Notes: generated from the letters alone by a model not told the origin. A stretch of DNA of 64,000 bases from Dictyobacter formicarum (GCF_016587435.1 NZ_BNJJ01000003.1:501385-565384); one strand, 5' to 3'; shown: positions 1 through 8,714, numbered from the stretch's first letter. Made by a program: numbers and translations.

Positions 1-531
1 CCAATTAATCGTGTGACCGGTTCAGCGCGAGTGACATTCCCGGAACGCATCATTACTAGCCAGCCAAAGAATGGTCAGAAGATCCAGGTCAAGACGCCGA
101 CGCATATTGCTGGCGTGATGGATTTCACCAGCGGAGTGGTGGGAACATTGGTGACCAGCTTCGATGTCTGGGCCAACCATGCGCCTTTGATTGAAATCTA
201 TGGCACCGAGGGGACGTTGAGTGTGCCAGATCCCAATACCTTTGGTGGCCCGGTTAAAATCTGGACACGCCAGAATCCACAGTGGCAAGATGTCGAACTG
301 ACCCATGGCTATACCTCGAACAGCCGTGGACTGGGCGTGGCGGATATGGCTCAGGCTATGCGTAGCGGCCGACCACATCGGGCCAGCGGTGAGCTGGCAT
401 ATCACGTGCTGGATGCTATGCAAGCCTATCTGGATGCCTCGCTGGAAAGCAAGCATATCGAGTTAACCAGCACTTGTGAGCGCCCTAAAGCGTTGCCCGT
501 CGGGCTGACCAATGGCCAGATAGACGCCTGA
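1..531 (+). CDS. Gfo/Idh/MocA family oxidoreductase, C-terminal part (5' end outside window)
   Basis: The frame is open from base 1, so only the last 176 residues are present; the NAD(P)-binding Rossmann half lies upstream of the window. What is visible fits the C-terminal alpha/beta domain of sugar and inositol dehydrogenases of this family: a strand with a short motif IEIYGTEGTL followed by DPN, typical of the beta-sheet that shapes the substrate pocket, and a closing helix that mentions 'HVLDAMQAYLDAS', typical of the family end. Substrate cannot be read. A second, complete member of the same family lies at 40593-41690 but is not closely similar. Family call is fairly sure; reaction is inferred as NAD(P)-dependent oxidation of a sugar or polyol. 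Confidence 0.8.
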   Translation, partial: PINRVTGSARVTFPERIITSQPKNGQKIQVKTPTHIAGVMDFTSGVVGTLVTSFDVWANHAPLIEIYGTEGTLSVPDPNTFGGPVKIWTRQNPQWQDVELTHGYTSNSRGLGVADMAQAMRSGRPHRASGELAYHVLDAMQAYLDASLESKHIELTSTCERPKALPVGLTNGQIDA

Positions 532-560
532 CCAGTTCCAGACCAGAAAATGATCAGAAA

Positions 561-589
561 AAAGCAGGCATATAAATTATGCCTGCTTG
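561..589 (-). terminator. hairpin terminator between convergent genes
   Basis: An 11-bp perfect inverted repeat (AAGCAGGCATA / TATGCCTGCTT, 5-nt loop) lies between the two convergent genes. Read on the minus strand it is followed by a T run, so it best serves the propeller gene at 645-1601. Confidence 0.7.
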
Positions 590-644
590 CCAAATATATG
601 CTACAGTTTATATGATAGTAAAGAACGAAAGAACTTTTGACAGC

Positions 645-1601
645 TTAGAGCGGTAGGGCTTCGTACAGGCGCCATTCAGGGTTCAACTCGATCTGCCCAT
701 AGGGCTTTTCACCGGCAGCGCCGGTGCGCAAAACGATACGCGTCTCCTTACCATCGACCAGCACCCAGAGATCGTTACGATAATCGTAAGAGCAATCCTG
801 CAACCAGCTGGTTTGTGCATCTACCTGTGCTTCAATCGTTCCTCTAAGTCCTTTAATATTGACCAGGAGGCCGCGTCCCCGACCAGTATCGGCGATGGTG
901 ATGTAGTCTTCATTAAGTATACGGACCGAGTGTGGATGGTCCAATCCGTCCAGAACTACCTGCCAGTTGCCGCTCTCTCGATCAATGGCGATCACGCTGC
1001 CCTGGTGAAAGAGGGTGGCCAGGATTGTTCCGTCAGGCAGTTCAGCGACCGAGTTGACATGGGTGGTTTGGGCCAGTGTGCCAAATTTGACGCCTCGATA
1101 GTCTTCATCTTTATTGATGTAGCGAGGCTCTCCATTAGGTGTCAATTCAAAGCCATGCTCGATCGCCCACCAGTCCCAGAGGCGCTCGCCGCCCTCGGAG
1201 AACTCGACGATGACGTCCAGGCCGGTGCTGGCCACCAGGTAGCCACGCTGACTACGCGATAGAGAATGCAACAAGTTAAATGAAGGAAGGCTGATGGTTG
1301 CAGCATGTACCGAGGACAGATCTCGCGACACGCGATGTACATCGTACATGGTAGAGACCAGGAAGCCGTCGCTGGCGGCTACCATACCTGCAGGCATTGA
1401 CAGGGCCAGGCTGGCCTGGACCTCACCTCTGTCGTTGAGGAGGCAGAGTAAACCACCCTGGTCATCTTTCGGCTTTTGCAGGCTACCCAGTACAGTGACA
1501 GGACATTCCGTTTGTTGTTCTTGCTGGGCTTGTTTGTTCTGAGCCCAGTGATTTTTCAACATAGAATGCTTTGTCGAGATGCAACTCAGGAGAAAATCCA
1601 T
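645..1601 (-). CDS. beta-propeller protein, arylsulfotransferase/NHL-like
   Basis: A 318-residue protein with repeated four-stranded blade-like segments: 'HVNSVAELPDGTILAT', 'GLDHPHSVRILNEDYITIADTGRGR' style repeats with conserved H-S/N and D-T positions, as in NHL or arylsulfotransferase-like propellers. There is no signal peptide, so a cytoplasmic location is likely. I chose the start at 1601 rather than 1625 because AAGGAG stands 7 bases before it. The gene stands alone between a convergent oxidoreductase and the divergent sulfite reductase operon. Function is unknown; such propellers bind ligands or act on aryl sulfates, and the sulfur neighbour makes sulfate-ester chemistry a weak guess only. 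Confidence 0.65.
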   Translation of the reverse strand: MDFLLSCISTKHSMLKNHWAQNKQAQQEQQTECPVTVLGSLQKPKDDQGGLLCLLNDRGEVQASLALSMPAGMVAASDGFLVSTMYDVHRVSRDLSSVHAATISLPSFNLLHSLSRSQRGYLVASTGLDVIVEFSEGGERLWDWWAIEHGFELTPNGEPRYINKDEDYRGVKFGTLAQTTHVNSVAELPDGTILATLFHQGSVIAIDRESGNWQVVLDGLDHPHSVRILNEDYITIADTGRGRGLLVNIKGLRGTIEAQVDAQTSWLQDCSYDYRNDLWVLVDGKETRIVLRTGAAGEKPYGQIELNPEWRLYEALPL

Positions 1602-1656
1602 GTGTTTACTCCTTACATATTTCAATGAAATTTAATGTTTAATGACTGTAAAAAGG

Positions 1657-1685
1657 TTGACAGAGTGATCCCCTGGCCTTATAGT
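1657..1685 (+). promoter_or_regulatory. sigma-70-type promoter of the sulfite reductase operon
   Basis: TTGACA at 1657-1662 and TATAGT at 1680-1685 are separated by exactly 17 bp. Transcription would begin near 1692, leaving a leader of about 310 nt before the ATG at 2006. Confidence 0.7.
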
Positions 1686-1701
1686 AATTACAATACTAGT
1701 T

Positions 1702-1722
1702 TGTTGATCTACTATATCAACA
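1702..1722 (+). promoter_or_regulatory. inverted repeat just downstream of the promoter, candidate operator
   Basis: Perfect 7-bp arms TGTTGAT and ATCAACA are separated by 7 bp. The site sits about +10 to +30 relative to the predicted transcription start, where a repressor would block elongation. The binding protein is not known. Confidence 0.45.
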
Positions 1723-1797
1723 TAACCGTCTAAAATGCAAGGGATAAATCTGCCATATTTGGTAGTACAAAGCGACTATAAAGGAATTTTAGAGTGT

Positions 1798-1960
1798 TCC
1801 CCGGCCGCCTGCGGCGGCCGGGAGGGGGAAGAAGCCGGGGGCACAGCCCCCGCGCCCCTGTCAAGGGGCTGGCCGCCCCTTGCATCCCCGCTCCAGAGGG
1901 CGATTGATGGATGTGTCGGGGTTCTGCCCCTGCTAAGGGACCTACGGCCTTTGATTTCCA
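1798..1960 (+). repeat. GC-rich multi-hairpin element in the leader
   Basis: A sharply GC-rich block inside an otherwise AT-rich leader. It contains a 9-bp perfect palindrome CCGGCCGCC-TGC-GGCGGCCGG, then GGGGGC-ACA-GCCCCC, then CCCCTT/AAGGGG stems. The compositional break and the run of hairpins suggest an inserted REP/MITE-like repeat rather than a metabolite riboswitch; no known riboswitch core is recognisable. It must be transcribed if the promoter at 1657 is used. Confidence 0.5.
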
Positions 1961-2005
1961 TTTTGGTTTTTTGATGATAGTCGCGCAGTCTCAAAGGAGA
2001 TGTTA

Positions 2006-3763
2006 ATGAGCACACCCGATCAGGATAAGAGCGAACAGGAACAGACTCTCTTACACCTTGGGCCTGGTGAAGGTAGTAAGGTAGAGCATATTAAGGTTGA
2101 GAGCAATTACTTGCGTGGTCAGATTGTTGAGGAATTGGCTCAGGATACGCCTCGTTTCACAGAGGATCAGGTGCAGCTTATTAAGTTCCATGGCATGTAC
2201 CAGCAGGAGGATCGAGATGCTCGCCAGGCTCGTAAGGCGGCTGGAGCGGAGAAGGCGTATCAGTTTATGATCCGTTCGCGTATCCCCGGGGGAGCGTTGA
2301 CGGCGGAGCAGTATCTGGTACAGGATGATTTGTCGGAACGCTATGGCAATCAGACGATGCGCATTACGACGCGCCAGAGTTTTCAGCTGCATGGCATCCT
2401 CAAGGGGAATATCCACGCTACGATCCATAAGATCAATGAGTCGTTGCTTTCGACACTGGCAGCCTGTGGAGACGTTAATCGAAATGTGATGGCCTGCCCC
2501 GCTCCTGTTTCTAGCCGTGCGCAGGCTCAGATTCAGGAAATCGCGCATAAGCTGGCTATGCATCTGGCACCAAAGAGTTCGGCCTATCATGAGATCTGGG
2601 TGGATGGCGAGAAGGTTCACTCCAGCGAGGATACAGACGAGACTGTTGAGCCCATGTACGGCCAAACTTATCTGCCGCGAAAATTTAAAGTTGGTGTGGC
2701 CTATCCCGGGGATAACTGTATAGATGTCTTTACGCAGGACATTGGTTTTGTGGCCCGTGTGGAAGATGAGCAGCTGGTTGGCTTTACAGTAGTCATCGGC
2801 GGTGGTATGGGAGCCACCCATGGGAAGAAAGATACCTTTCCGCGCCTGGGCAATCCGTTGGCCGATGTGACGGTTGAGCAGGTACTCAAAGTAGCGGAGA
2901 CCATTATTACGGTGCAGCGTGATTATGGGGATCGTGCCAATCGCCGCCACGCGCGAATGAAATATGTGGTTGAGGAGCGGGGCATTCCCTGGTTCCGGCA
3001 GCAGGTAGAAGAGCGCCTGGGCTATCAGCTGAGCGATCCCAGTGAGGTGCATTTTCATGATGTGGATCATCATCTGGGCTGGCACCAGCAATTCGATGGC
3101 AAGTGGTTCCTGGGCCTACATGTTGAAAACGGCCGTTTGAAAGATACTGAGACGCTGCGCTTGAAGAGTGGACTGCGGACTGTGATACAGGAGTTCCGTC
3201 CGAATATTCGCCTGACCCCCCAGCAAAATATTCTGCTGATCGATATTCCCTCTGAGCAGCGCGCGGCCATCGAGGCACGCTTGCAGGAGTTCGGGATCAT
3301 GACCGATCCCGAGGCGATCGGCGCGTATCGGTACGCGATGGCCTGTCCCGCCCTACCAACCTGTGGCCTGGCGGTCGCGGAGGCAGAACGCGCCCTGCCA
3401 GGAGTGGTTAAGCAGTTGGAGACGAACCTGAACGAGCTGGGACTGGCAGGTGAGAAGATCAGTTTCCGTATGACGGGCTGCCCCAATGGATGTGCGCGAC
3501 CGTATATGGGGGATGTGGGTTTTGTGGGACGCTCCAAAGATCTCTATAACGTGCATGTCGGCGGCGACTGGCAGAATACGCGCCTCAATACGGTCTATGC
3601 GCAGAATGTCAATGTGAAAGATATTCCCGCGCTCCTGCAGCCGCTCTTTACGCTGTGGCGCGATGAGCGCCAGAGTGGAGAGGAGGGCTTCGGCGATTTC
3701 TGTCATCGCGTTGGTATTGAGCAACTGAAAGAGCGTGTGACGGCACAACCAGCGGCAAGGTAA
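2006..3763 (+). CDS. assimilatory sulfite reductase, siroheme/4Fe-4S hemoprotein
   Basis: Reduces sulfite to sulfide with six electrons in cysteine biosynthesis. The 585-residue protein has the whole nitrite/sulfite reductase fold with two ferredoxin-like and two 4Fe-4S domains. The cluster and siroheme are held by C447-x5-C453 (in MACPALPTC) and C492-x3-C496 (in TGCPNGC). The segments GDVNRNVMACPAP and YHEIWVDGEKV are of sulfite rather than nitrite reductase type. I prefer the ATG at 2006: AAAGGAG ends 6 bases before it, while the ATG at 2000 overlaps that site. It leads an operon with two siroheme genes, which supply its cofactor. No flavoprotein partner (CysJ) is next to it, so ferredoxin is the likely donor (inference). 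Confidence 0.93.
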   Translation: MSTPDQDKSEQEQTLLHLGPGEGSKVEHIKVESNYLRGQIVEELAQDTPRFTEDQVQLIKFHGMYQQEDRDARQARKAAGAEKAYQFMIRSRIPGGALTAEQYLVQDDLSERYGNQTMRITTRQSFQLHGILKGNIHATIHKINESLLSTLAACGDVNRNVMACPAPVSSRAQAQIQEIAHKLAMHLAPKSSAYHEIWVDGEKVHSSEDTDETVEPMYGQTYLPRKFKVGVAYPGDNCIDVFTQDIGFVARVEDEQLVGFTVVIGGGMGATHGKKDTFPRLGNPLADVTVEQVLKVAETIITVQRDYGDRANRRHARMKYVVEERGIPWFRQQVEERLGYQLSDPSEVHFHDVDHHLGWHQQFDGKWFLGLHVENGRLKDTETLRLKSGLRTVIQEFRPNIRLTPQQNILLIDIPSEQRAAIEARLQEFGIMTDPEAIGAYRYAMACPALPTCGLAVAEAERALPGVVKQLETNLNELGLAGEKISFRMTGCPNGCARPYMGDVGFVGRSKDLYNVHVGGDWQNTRLNTVYAQNVNVKDIPALLQPLFTLWRDERQSGEEGFGDFCHRVGIEQLKERVTAQPAAR

Positions 3764-3770
3764 AGAGACG

Positions 3771-4469
3771 ATGCCAGACTATTATCCCATCATGCTGGAT
3801 GTACATGACCAACCAGCACTGGTCATAGGTGGCAATGCGGTCGCGGCTGAGAAGGCCGCGGCCCTCAGTGCCGCCGGAGCGCATGTCACCGTGCTGAATC
3901 CAGAATTTTGCGCAGAGCTGCATGACCTGGCGCGCAGTCCTAATGTGACGCTGCGTCATAAAGCTTATGAGTATGGAGATCTGGCGGGAGCATTTGTGGT
4001 AGTAGCGACGGCAACCTATGAGCCTGAGCTGGCGGAAGCTATCTGGCATGAAGCACAGCAGAATAATCAACTCGTGAATATCGTTGATCTACCCGCTCGC
4101 TGCAATTTTATTGTGCCCTCAATCTTACGCCGGGGCCAGCTGACAATCTCCGTTTCCACGGGAGGAACCAGCCCTGGCCTGGCGAAGCGTATTCGGCAAC
4201 AGCTCGAAGCACTCTTTCCGGTGGAATATGCGACATATATGCGCCTGGCCTCTATTGTGCGAACCTATCTGCGCCAGGGCGGCCTGACCTATGCACAACG
4301 GGATGAGTTCTTTGGTGAGTACTTTATCTCGGATATCCTGGATCTGTTAATTGAACAGGATAAGATCAAGGCTTTTGACAGCGCCGTGCGCCTATTGCGT
4401 CGCTACCACATCGATATCTCCGTGTCGACCATTATCCATGATATGAAAGAGGCAGAACATGAGCATTGA
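3771..4469 (+). CDS. precorrin-2 dehydrogenase / sirohydrochlorin ferrochelatase
   Basis: A 232-residue homolog of the N-terminal half of CysG and of yeast Met8p. It oxidises precorrin-2 with NAD+ and may insert iron to give siroheme. The N-terminal Rossmann motif is visible in VIGGNAVAAEKAAALSAAG, followed by the dimerisation segment STGGTSPGLAKRIRQQLE that is characteristic of this family. It starts 7 bases after the sulfite reductase stop and overlaps the next gene by 11 bases, so translation is probably coupled. The cofactor made here is needed by the upstream enzyme. Confidence 0.92.
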   Translation: MPDYYPIMLDVHDQPALVIGGNAVAAEKAAALSAAGAHVTVLNPEFCAELHDLARSPNVTLRHKAYEYGDLAGAFVVVATATYEPELAEAIWHEAQQNNQLVNIVDLPARCNFIVPSILRRGQLTISVSTGGTSPGLAKRIRQQLEALFPVEYATYMRLASIVRTYLRQGGLTYAQRDEFFGEYFISDILDLLIEQDKIKAFDSAVRLLRRYHIDISVSTIIHDMKEAEHEH

Positions 4470-5313
4470 TACCGATTCTGCTTTTCAGAGGCACCACGTA
4501 CAATCGTCCGCGTTCAATAACAATGCTGAGCCCGCTGGCAGCACAGCGGGCAAAGTGTATTTAATTGGAGCAGGCCCTGGCGATCCTGAATTAATGACAG
4601 TTAAAGGTCTGCGCTACCTGAGAAGCGCCGATGTCGTACTCTATGACCGCCTGATCAATCCAGACCTCCTCCAGGAGGCGCGGTCCGATGCAAGCTTGAT
4701 CTATGTCGGGAAAGGTCCAGGCTGCCATAGCATGCCCCAGGAACAGATCAATACGATCCTGGTGGGCCATGCGCGGCAGGGATTGATCGTGGCACGCCTG
4801 AAGGGCGGCGATCCTTTTGTGTTTGGGCGTGGTGGTGAGGAGGCGCTGGCACTAACCGAGGCACAGATCCCCTTTGAAATCGTGCCCGGCATCACGTCGG
4901 CCATCGCCGTGCCGGCCTATGCGGGCATTCCAGTAACCCATCGCGACTATACGACATCTTTCACTGTCGTCACTGGACACAAGGGGCGTTCGGCTTCGCC
5001 CGCTGTGAACTGGCGAGCGCTGGCCAGCCTGGGTGGGACTTTAATAGTGCTGATGGGCGTCAAAGCCTTGCCCGATGTCACCCGCCACCTGATCGAGGGA
5101 GGACTGGACCCGGCGACACCAGCGGCGGTAATTCAAGAAGGGACAACACCGCAGCAGCGCATGGTAACAGCTGCGGTGGCGGATATCGCAGAACGGGCGG
5201 CCGAGGCTCAGTTGGAATCGCCAGCCCTGACTATCATTGGCTCGGTGGTGAGCGTTGCGGAGGCATTGGCCTGGTACAATTCAAGTAATCGGGCGCAAGG
5301 CCCGAATCTATGA
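4459..5313 (+). CDS. cobA: uroporphyrinogen-III C-methyltransferase (SUMT)
   Basis: Methylates uroporphyrinogen III twice with SAM to precorrin-2, the branch to siroheme and cobalamin. Of 284 residues, the first 30 are a poorly conserved extension. Then come the family motifs: VYLIGAGPGDPEL (SAM loop), the ADVVLYDRL segment, GGDPFVFGRGGEE and the VPGITSA motif. The last eight codons (NRAQGPNL) and the stop are made by a copy of the dispersed hairpin repeat described under 5287-5313, so the C-terminus seems to have been rewritten by that element. It is the third gene of the siroheme operon. Confidence 0.93.
   Translation: MSIDTDSAFQRHHVQSSAFNNNAEPAGSTAGKVYLIGAGPGDPELMTVKGLRYLRSADVVLYDRLINPDLLQEARSDASLIYVGKGPGCHSMPQEQINTILVGHARQGLIVARLKGGDPFVFGRGGEEALALTEAQIPFEIVPGITSAIAVPAYAGIPVTHRDYTTSFTVVTGHKGRSASPAVNWRALASLGGTLIVLMGVKALPDVTRHLIEGGLDPATPAAVIQEGTTPQQRMVTAAVADIAERAAEAQLESPALTIIGSVVSVAEALAWYNSSNRAQGPNL
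5287..5313 (-). repeat. dispersed hairpin element, copy forming the 3' end of cobA
   Basis: Stem TCGGGC/GCCCGA around a GCAAG (CTTGC on the other strand) loop, flanked by GAATCTAT, the reverse complement of the usual ATAGGTTC flank. It lies wholly within the cobA reading frame and supplies its TGA stop. Confidence 0.75.
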
Positions 5314-5543
5314 GGGGGGATCGGGGCTGCGGAATCGCTCGTCTAGCATGGCACTTGATCGATATGATACACTGGTAGAAAGCGCATAAGTCCCGTTACA
5401 ACGTTGTGATAGGACTTGTGTCTTTACAACATTCCGCCACGTTTTTATTTCCCCACTCCATTAATAGAAATCACACCAGGGATCTGACCGCTGACATATT
5501 CTTCTTCTCATTTCGGGCCAGCCTCTTTAAGTTCCGACAACCT

Positions 5544-5562
5544 GCCTCTGTGAGGCTTTTTT
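5544..5562 (+). terminator. intrinsic terminator after the siroheme operon
   Basis: A short hairpin GCCTC-TGT-GAGGC followed at once by six T. It lies about 230 bp after cobA. The rest of 5314-5630 shows no supportable gene. Confidence 0.6.
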
Positions 5563-5636
5563 GGCTATCCTCACATATGATACATAAATTAGCTTAAACC
5601 GTGTGAATGATTGATTTCCAGAATAATTTAACCCAT

Positions 5637-5664
5637 TTAACATACCCTTAACATTTAGATAACA
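5637..5664 (+). promoter_or_regulatory. Pho-box-like direct repeats upstream of the phosphate-type permease
   Basis: TTAACA at 5637, TTAACA at 5648 and ATAACA at 5659 recur with an exact 11-bp period (6-bp box, 5-bp spacer). A weaker TTAACC stands at 5628. This is the known arrangement of Gram-positive PhoP boxes, TT(A/C/T)ACA repeated every 11 bp. A TACAAT -10-like hexamer follows at 5674-5679, with no good -35, as expected for an activated promoter. Confidence 0.7.
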
Positions 5665-5746
5665 TAGAAGCACTACAATGAAACAGGGATGGTTCAGTAT
5701 GTTAAACCTATCCCATTGGAAATGTTAACGAGGAGACGACAATTTT

Positions 5747-7192
5747 ATGATCGTCGAAGATAAGTCGCTAGATACGCATTCGACAAACCGTGCACATTCG
5801 TACGCTGTGCTTGAACAATTAGATAATAGCACTCTCTCTGGCTTTCACCTGAAAGCCATGATTACTTCAGGGATGGGGTTCTTTACAGATGCCTATGATC
5901 TCTTTATTATCGGAGTTGCCCTCTCTATCCTGACCCCTCTCTGGCATCTCAATACATTTGAAGTTTCTCTCATTGGTAGCACATCACTGATTGCGGCAGC
6001 ACTCGGCTCTATCATCTTCGGTCGCATTGCAGATTTCGTTGGCCGGAAAGCCATCTATGGCTTTACTCTGATTGTCTTAGCCGCAGGAGCCATTGCTTCA
6101 GCCTTAGCACCTAACCTGATCTGTCTCTTAATCTTCCGCTTCATCCTGGGATTGGGCATCGGCGGAGATTACCCTTTGAGTGCGACATTGATGAGCGAGT
6201 ATGCTAATCGTAAGGATCGTGGTAAGTTGATTACCATGGTCTTCTCCATGCAAGGCGTTGGCCTGGTGCTGGCTCCATTGATCGCGATCATTCTACTGAG
6301 TCTGCATCTAGACAATGATCTGGTCTGGCGCTTGATGCTGGGTATCGGAGCAATTCCAGCACTGGCAACTTTTTATCTGCGTCGTCAGATTGCTGAAACT
6401 CCACGCTTCTCCCTGACAATAAATGGGGATCTTGAGGCGGCCACACACACCGTAGGACAGGTTATTGGCTCTCCCAACGACGTACGTGTACAGGAGAAGA
6501 AAGCTCAGAGCAGAGAGCAAAAGAAAAAAGAGAAGAAGAAATCCTGGCTCTACCTGCTCTTTACGCCTCGCTACCTGAAGTGGTTGATCGGCACCGCCGG
6601 AACCTGGTTCTTGCTCGATATCGCTTACTACGGGACAACTATCTCAAGTCCTTTAGTTCTTAAGTTGCTTAACCCTCATGCTCAGCTGATTACCAATACG
6701 CTCTATACGCTGATCATCTTCCTGGTCGCGGCTGTACCGGGTTATATTCTGGCCGCCTTCACGATTGACCGCCTGGGCCGCAAATGGATTCAGTGCGTTG
6801 GCTTTGGAATGATGGCGCTGGCCTATCTGCTGCTGGCCTTTGTGCCGCAGTTGACCACGATTACGGTACCATTCCTTTTAGCATATGGCGTCAGCTACTT
6901 CTTCACCGAGTTTGGTCCCAACGTGACCACCTTTGTCTATCCAGCCGAGATCTTTCCGGTGATGGTACGCAGTACGGCCCATGGTCTTGCTGCCGCCCTG
7001 GGTAAAGTTGGAGCCTTTATTGGCGCCCTGGCTTTCCCGATCATTCTGACGCAATATAAGCTTCCTGGCGCGATGCTGATTGCCGGCGTCGTCTCACTCC
7101 TGGGCCTCATCCTGACAGTGTTTACGTTGCCCGAACCGATGGGACGCTCGCTGGAGGAGATCTCTGAGGAACATACCCTGCTTACAAAATAA
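5747..7192 (+). CDS. MFS transporter, phosphate:proton symporter (Pho84-like) family
   Basis: A 481-residue polytopic membrane protein with about 12 helices. The start of helix 1, GMGFFTDAYDLFIIGVA, matches the signature of the phosphate:H+ symporter branch of the MFS, and GRIADFVGRKAIYGFTL is the loop 2-3 motif. A long charged cytoplasmic loop (about residues 230-265, rich in K and E) joins the two six-helix halves. GAGGAG stands before the ATG. The Pho-box repeats upstream independently support phosphate uptake and induction by phosphate starvation. It is a single-gene unit. Transport of another oxyanion or an organic acid by this branch cannot be excluded. Confidence 0.85.
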   Translation: MIVEDKSLDTHSTNRAHSYAVLEQLDNSTLSGFHLKAMITSGMGFFTDAYDLFIIGVALSILTPLWHLNTFEVSLIGSTSLIAAALGSIIFGRIADFVGRKAIYGFTLIVLAAGAIASALAPNLICLLIFRFILGLGIGGDYPLSATLMSEYANRKDRGKLITMVFSMQGVGLVLAPLIAIILLSLHLDNDLVWRLMLGIGAIPALATFYLRRQIAETPRFSLTINGDLEAATHTVGQVIGSPNDVRVQEKKAQSREQKKKEKKKSWLYLLFTPRYLKWLIGTAGTWFLLDIAYYGTTISSPLVLKLLNPHAQLITNTLYTLIIFLVAAVPGYILAAFTIDRLGRKWIQCVGFGMMALAYLLLAFVPQLTTITVPFLLAYGVSYFFTEFGPNVTTFVYPAEIFPVMVRSTAHGLAAALGKVGAFIGALAFPIILTQYKLPGAMLIAGVVSLLGLILTVFTLPEPMGRSLEEISEEHTLLTK

Positions 7193-7209
7193 TAGGTTTG
7201 TCCATGTTT

Positions 7210-7273
7210 AAATCGGGCGTAAGACCCGCATCTATGGGCGTCATCCCATAGATGCGGGTCTTACGCCCGATTT
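7210..7273. repeat. head-to-head pair of dispersed hairpin elements (long palindrome)
   Basis: Two copies of the element face each other to give perfect 29-bp arms with a 6-nt loop. The right arm ends with CCCGATTT. It lies between the permease stop and the convergent SnoaL-like gene, so it can act as a terminator for both. Confidence 0.75.
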
Positions 7274-7299
7274 GTCGCTCTATGGGCACTCGGTTTGGG

Positions 7300-7767
7300 T
7301 TAGAAGCGCACAGGCAATAGCCAGCGCAGCGGCGGGAGGATCTGCTGGACTACGGCCAGGTGATCGTAGTAACCTTGCTGCCTGACAATTAAACCGTCGG
7401 CCAGCATAAACACGCTCACGCCGTCGACCTGAAAAGGTCGAGAGAGCCAGCGTAGCCAGCGATGCCCTCCCGGTGTGGGACTCTGGCCCTGCGTGGTCCA
7501 GGTAACCACGGCTCGCGTCTCGCTGGCACATACATATTCAGTTGGCGTGTAGGTAATGGTGGGCATGGTGCGGAAGCGTTGCTCAAACCAGCCTCGAATA
7601 GCCTGCTTGCCGCGCCGGGGATATTTCATACCAGCGTCGTAGAGCTCAGCATCCTCACGATAGAAGGCAACAATGGCCTCCACATCATGAGCATTAAAGG
7701 CCGCAATCCACTGTTGTGCTGGCGACTGCATAGGATCAGCGGGCTGGCTTTCATCGATGAGCGACAT
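7300..7767 (-). CDS. SnoaL/NTF2-like fold protein
   Basis: A 155-residue protein of the nuclear transport factor 2 fold. The typical start WIAAFNAHDVEAIVAFYREDAELYD and the hydrophobic, tryptophan-rich strands that follow fit SnoaL-like polyketide cyclases and steroid isomerase relatives. Such proteins bind small hydrophobic ligands; no specific catalytic set can be assigned. GGGGG precedes the ATG. It is convergent with the permease and stands alone. A short basic gene follows on the other strand. Confidence 0.75.
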   Translation of the reverse strand: MSLIDESQPADPMQSPAQQWIAAFNAHDVEAIVAFYREDAELYDAGMKYPRRGKQAIRGWFEQRFRTMPTITYTPTEYVCASETRAVVTWTTQGQSPTPGGHRWLRWLSRPFQVDGVSVFMLADGLIVRQQGYYDHLAVVQQILPPLRWLLPVRF

Positions 7768-8041
7768 AGTTTTCCCCCTCTCTAGTTCCTTCTTTTATAC
7801 CATATTGTCTGGCCGCCAGTGATATAGCCCGCGCCGTAGCTGAGAAACTTTCAACTCTAACCACTCGTATCAAATAGAAGTCACGCAGCGCTAACAATCT
7901 CAAGAGGCTCGATACATAGCATATCAAATGCGCGGAGCTTTTCTATCAAGTAAGTGCTATCATGACTGGCAAAACGAAGGATAGGCTGAGATGAAAGGGA
8001 TTTCCCCAGAGGTATAGTTACTACGCTGGAGGAAATATCAC

Positions 8042-8281
8042 ATGGGCGAGCATAAAGATGAGCTACCAAAAGTAGAGACTGAGCCCATCTCAGAAAAAGA
8101 GAAGCAGCAAGAGAAGAAAGAGCTGATGGATGCGGCCAAAAAGGCTGCGAAAGCCGCTCCGAAACGTTCCTCATCCGGAGATGAATTAGAGGGTGTAGAG
8201 ACTATTTCGCGCGAACAGGCGGAAAAGGAAATGAAGCAAGCCATCCGGAAGCTAAGGGAATCCGAAAAGAGACGTTCGTAG
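8042..8281 (+). CDS. small highly charged protein, function unknown
   Basis: A 79-residue protein made almost wholly of K, E, A, S and Q, including EKEKQQEKKE and AKKAAKAAPK. It is predicted to be helical or disordered, with no membrane segment. A good Shine-Dalgarno (GGAGG, 8 bases before ATG) and a strong terminator right after it argue that it is expressed. It could be a DNA- or RNA-binding or stress protein; I do not recognise a family. Confidence 0.6.
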   Translation: MGEHKDELPKVETEPISEKEKQQEKKELMDAAKKAAKAAPKRSSSGDELEGVETISREQAEKEMKQAIRKLRESEKRRS

Positions 8282-8300
8282 GCTACCAGAATTACAGATC

Positions 8301-8342
8301 AAGCACCTGAAAATCTTGCCAGGACTTTCAGGTGCTTTTTGT
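8301..8342 (+). terminator. intrinsic terminator
   Basis: Arms AAGCACCTGAAA and TTTCAGGTGCTT with a T run after the right arm, 20 bases after the small charged gene. The remaining stretch to 8700 is AT-rich with no supportable gene; it presumably holds the promoter of the next operon. Confidence 0.8.
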
Positions 8343-8714
8343 TGTGAGGAACGTTGGGATGCGCCTCTATAATGCGAATATCAGCAGAATTAAACGGAAT
8401 CATAGGATATGAACGACAAGAAGGGGGCAATTAAGGCATAAAAACACCAGTTTCTCAACCAAAATGGTACAGTAGTATTATAGGCCATTCCATACGCCTG
8501 GAAAGATCACCGCTGGCTGCACTCGCACCAGGGTATTTTTGTATGCTACAGGCATGGTGCAAAATTGTAATGCTGTAGAATAGTATGGTACATACGTTTA
8601 GTAATTGCATGGTTTCTTCCATTTTTTCCTGCAAAGACATATCTATAGAGATGCACGACCAATCACGCATAAAGAATCAGAATATACGTTATCAACACTA
8701 AGGGGAGGCAACCA

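Noticed and set aside
2006..3763. Nitrite reductase as alternative for the siroheme enzyme
   Set aside because: The residues around siroheme and the segments YHEIW and NRNVMACP fit sulfite reductase; no nitrate genes are near.
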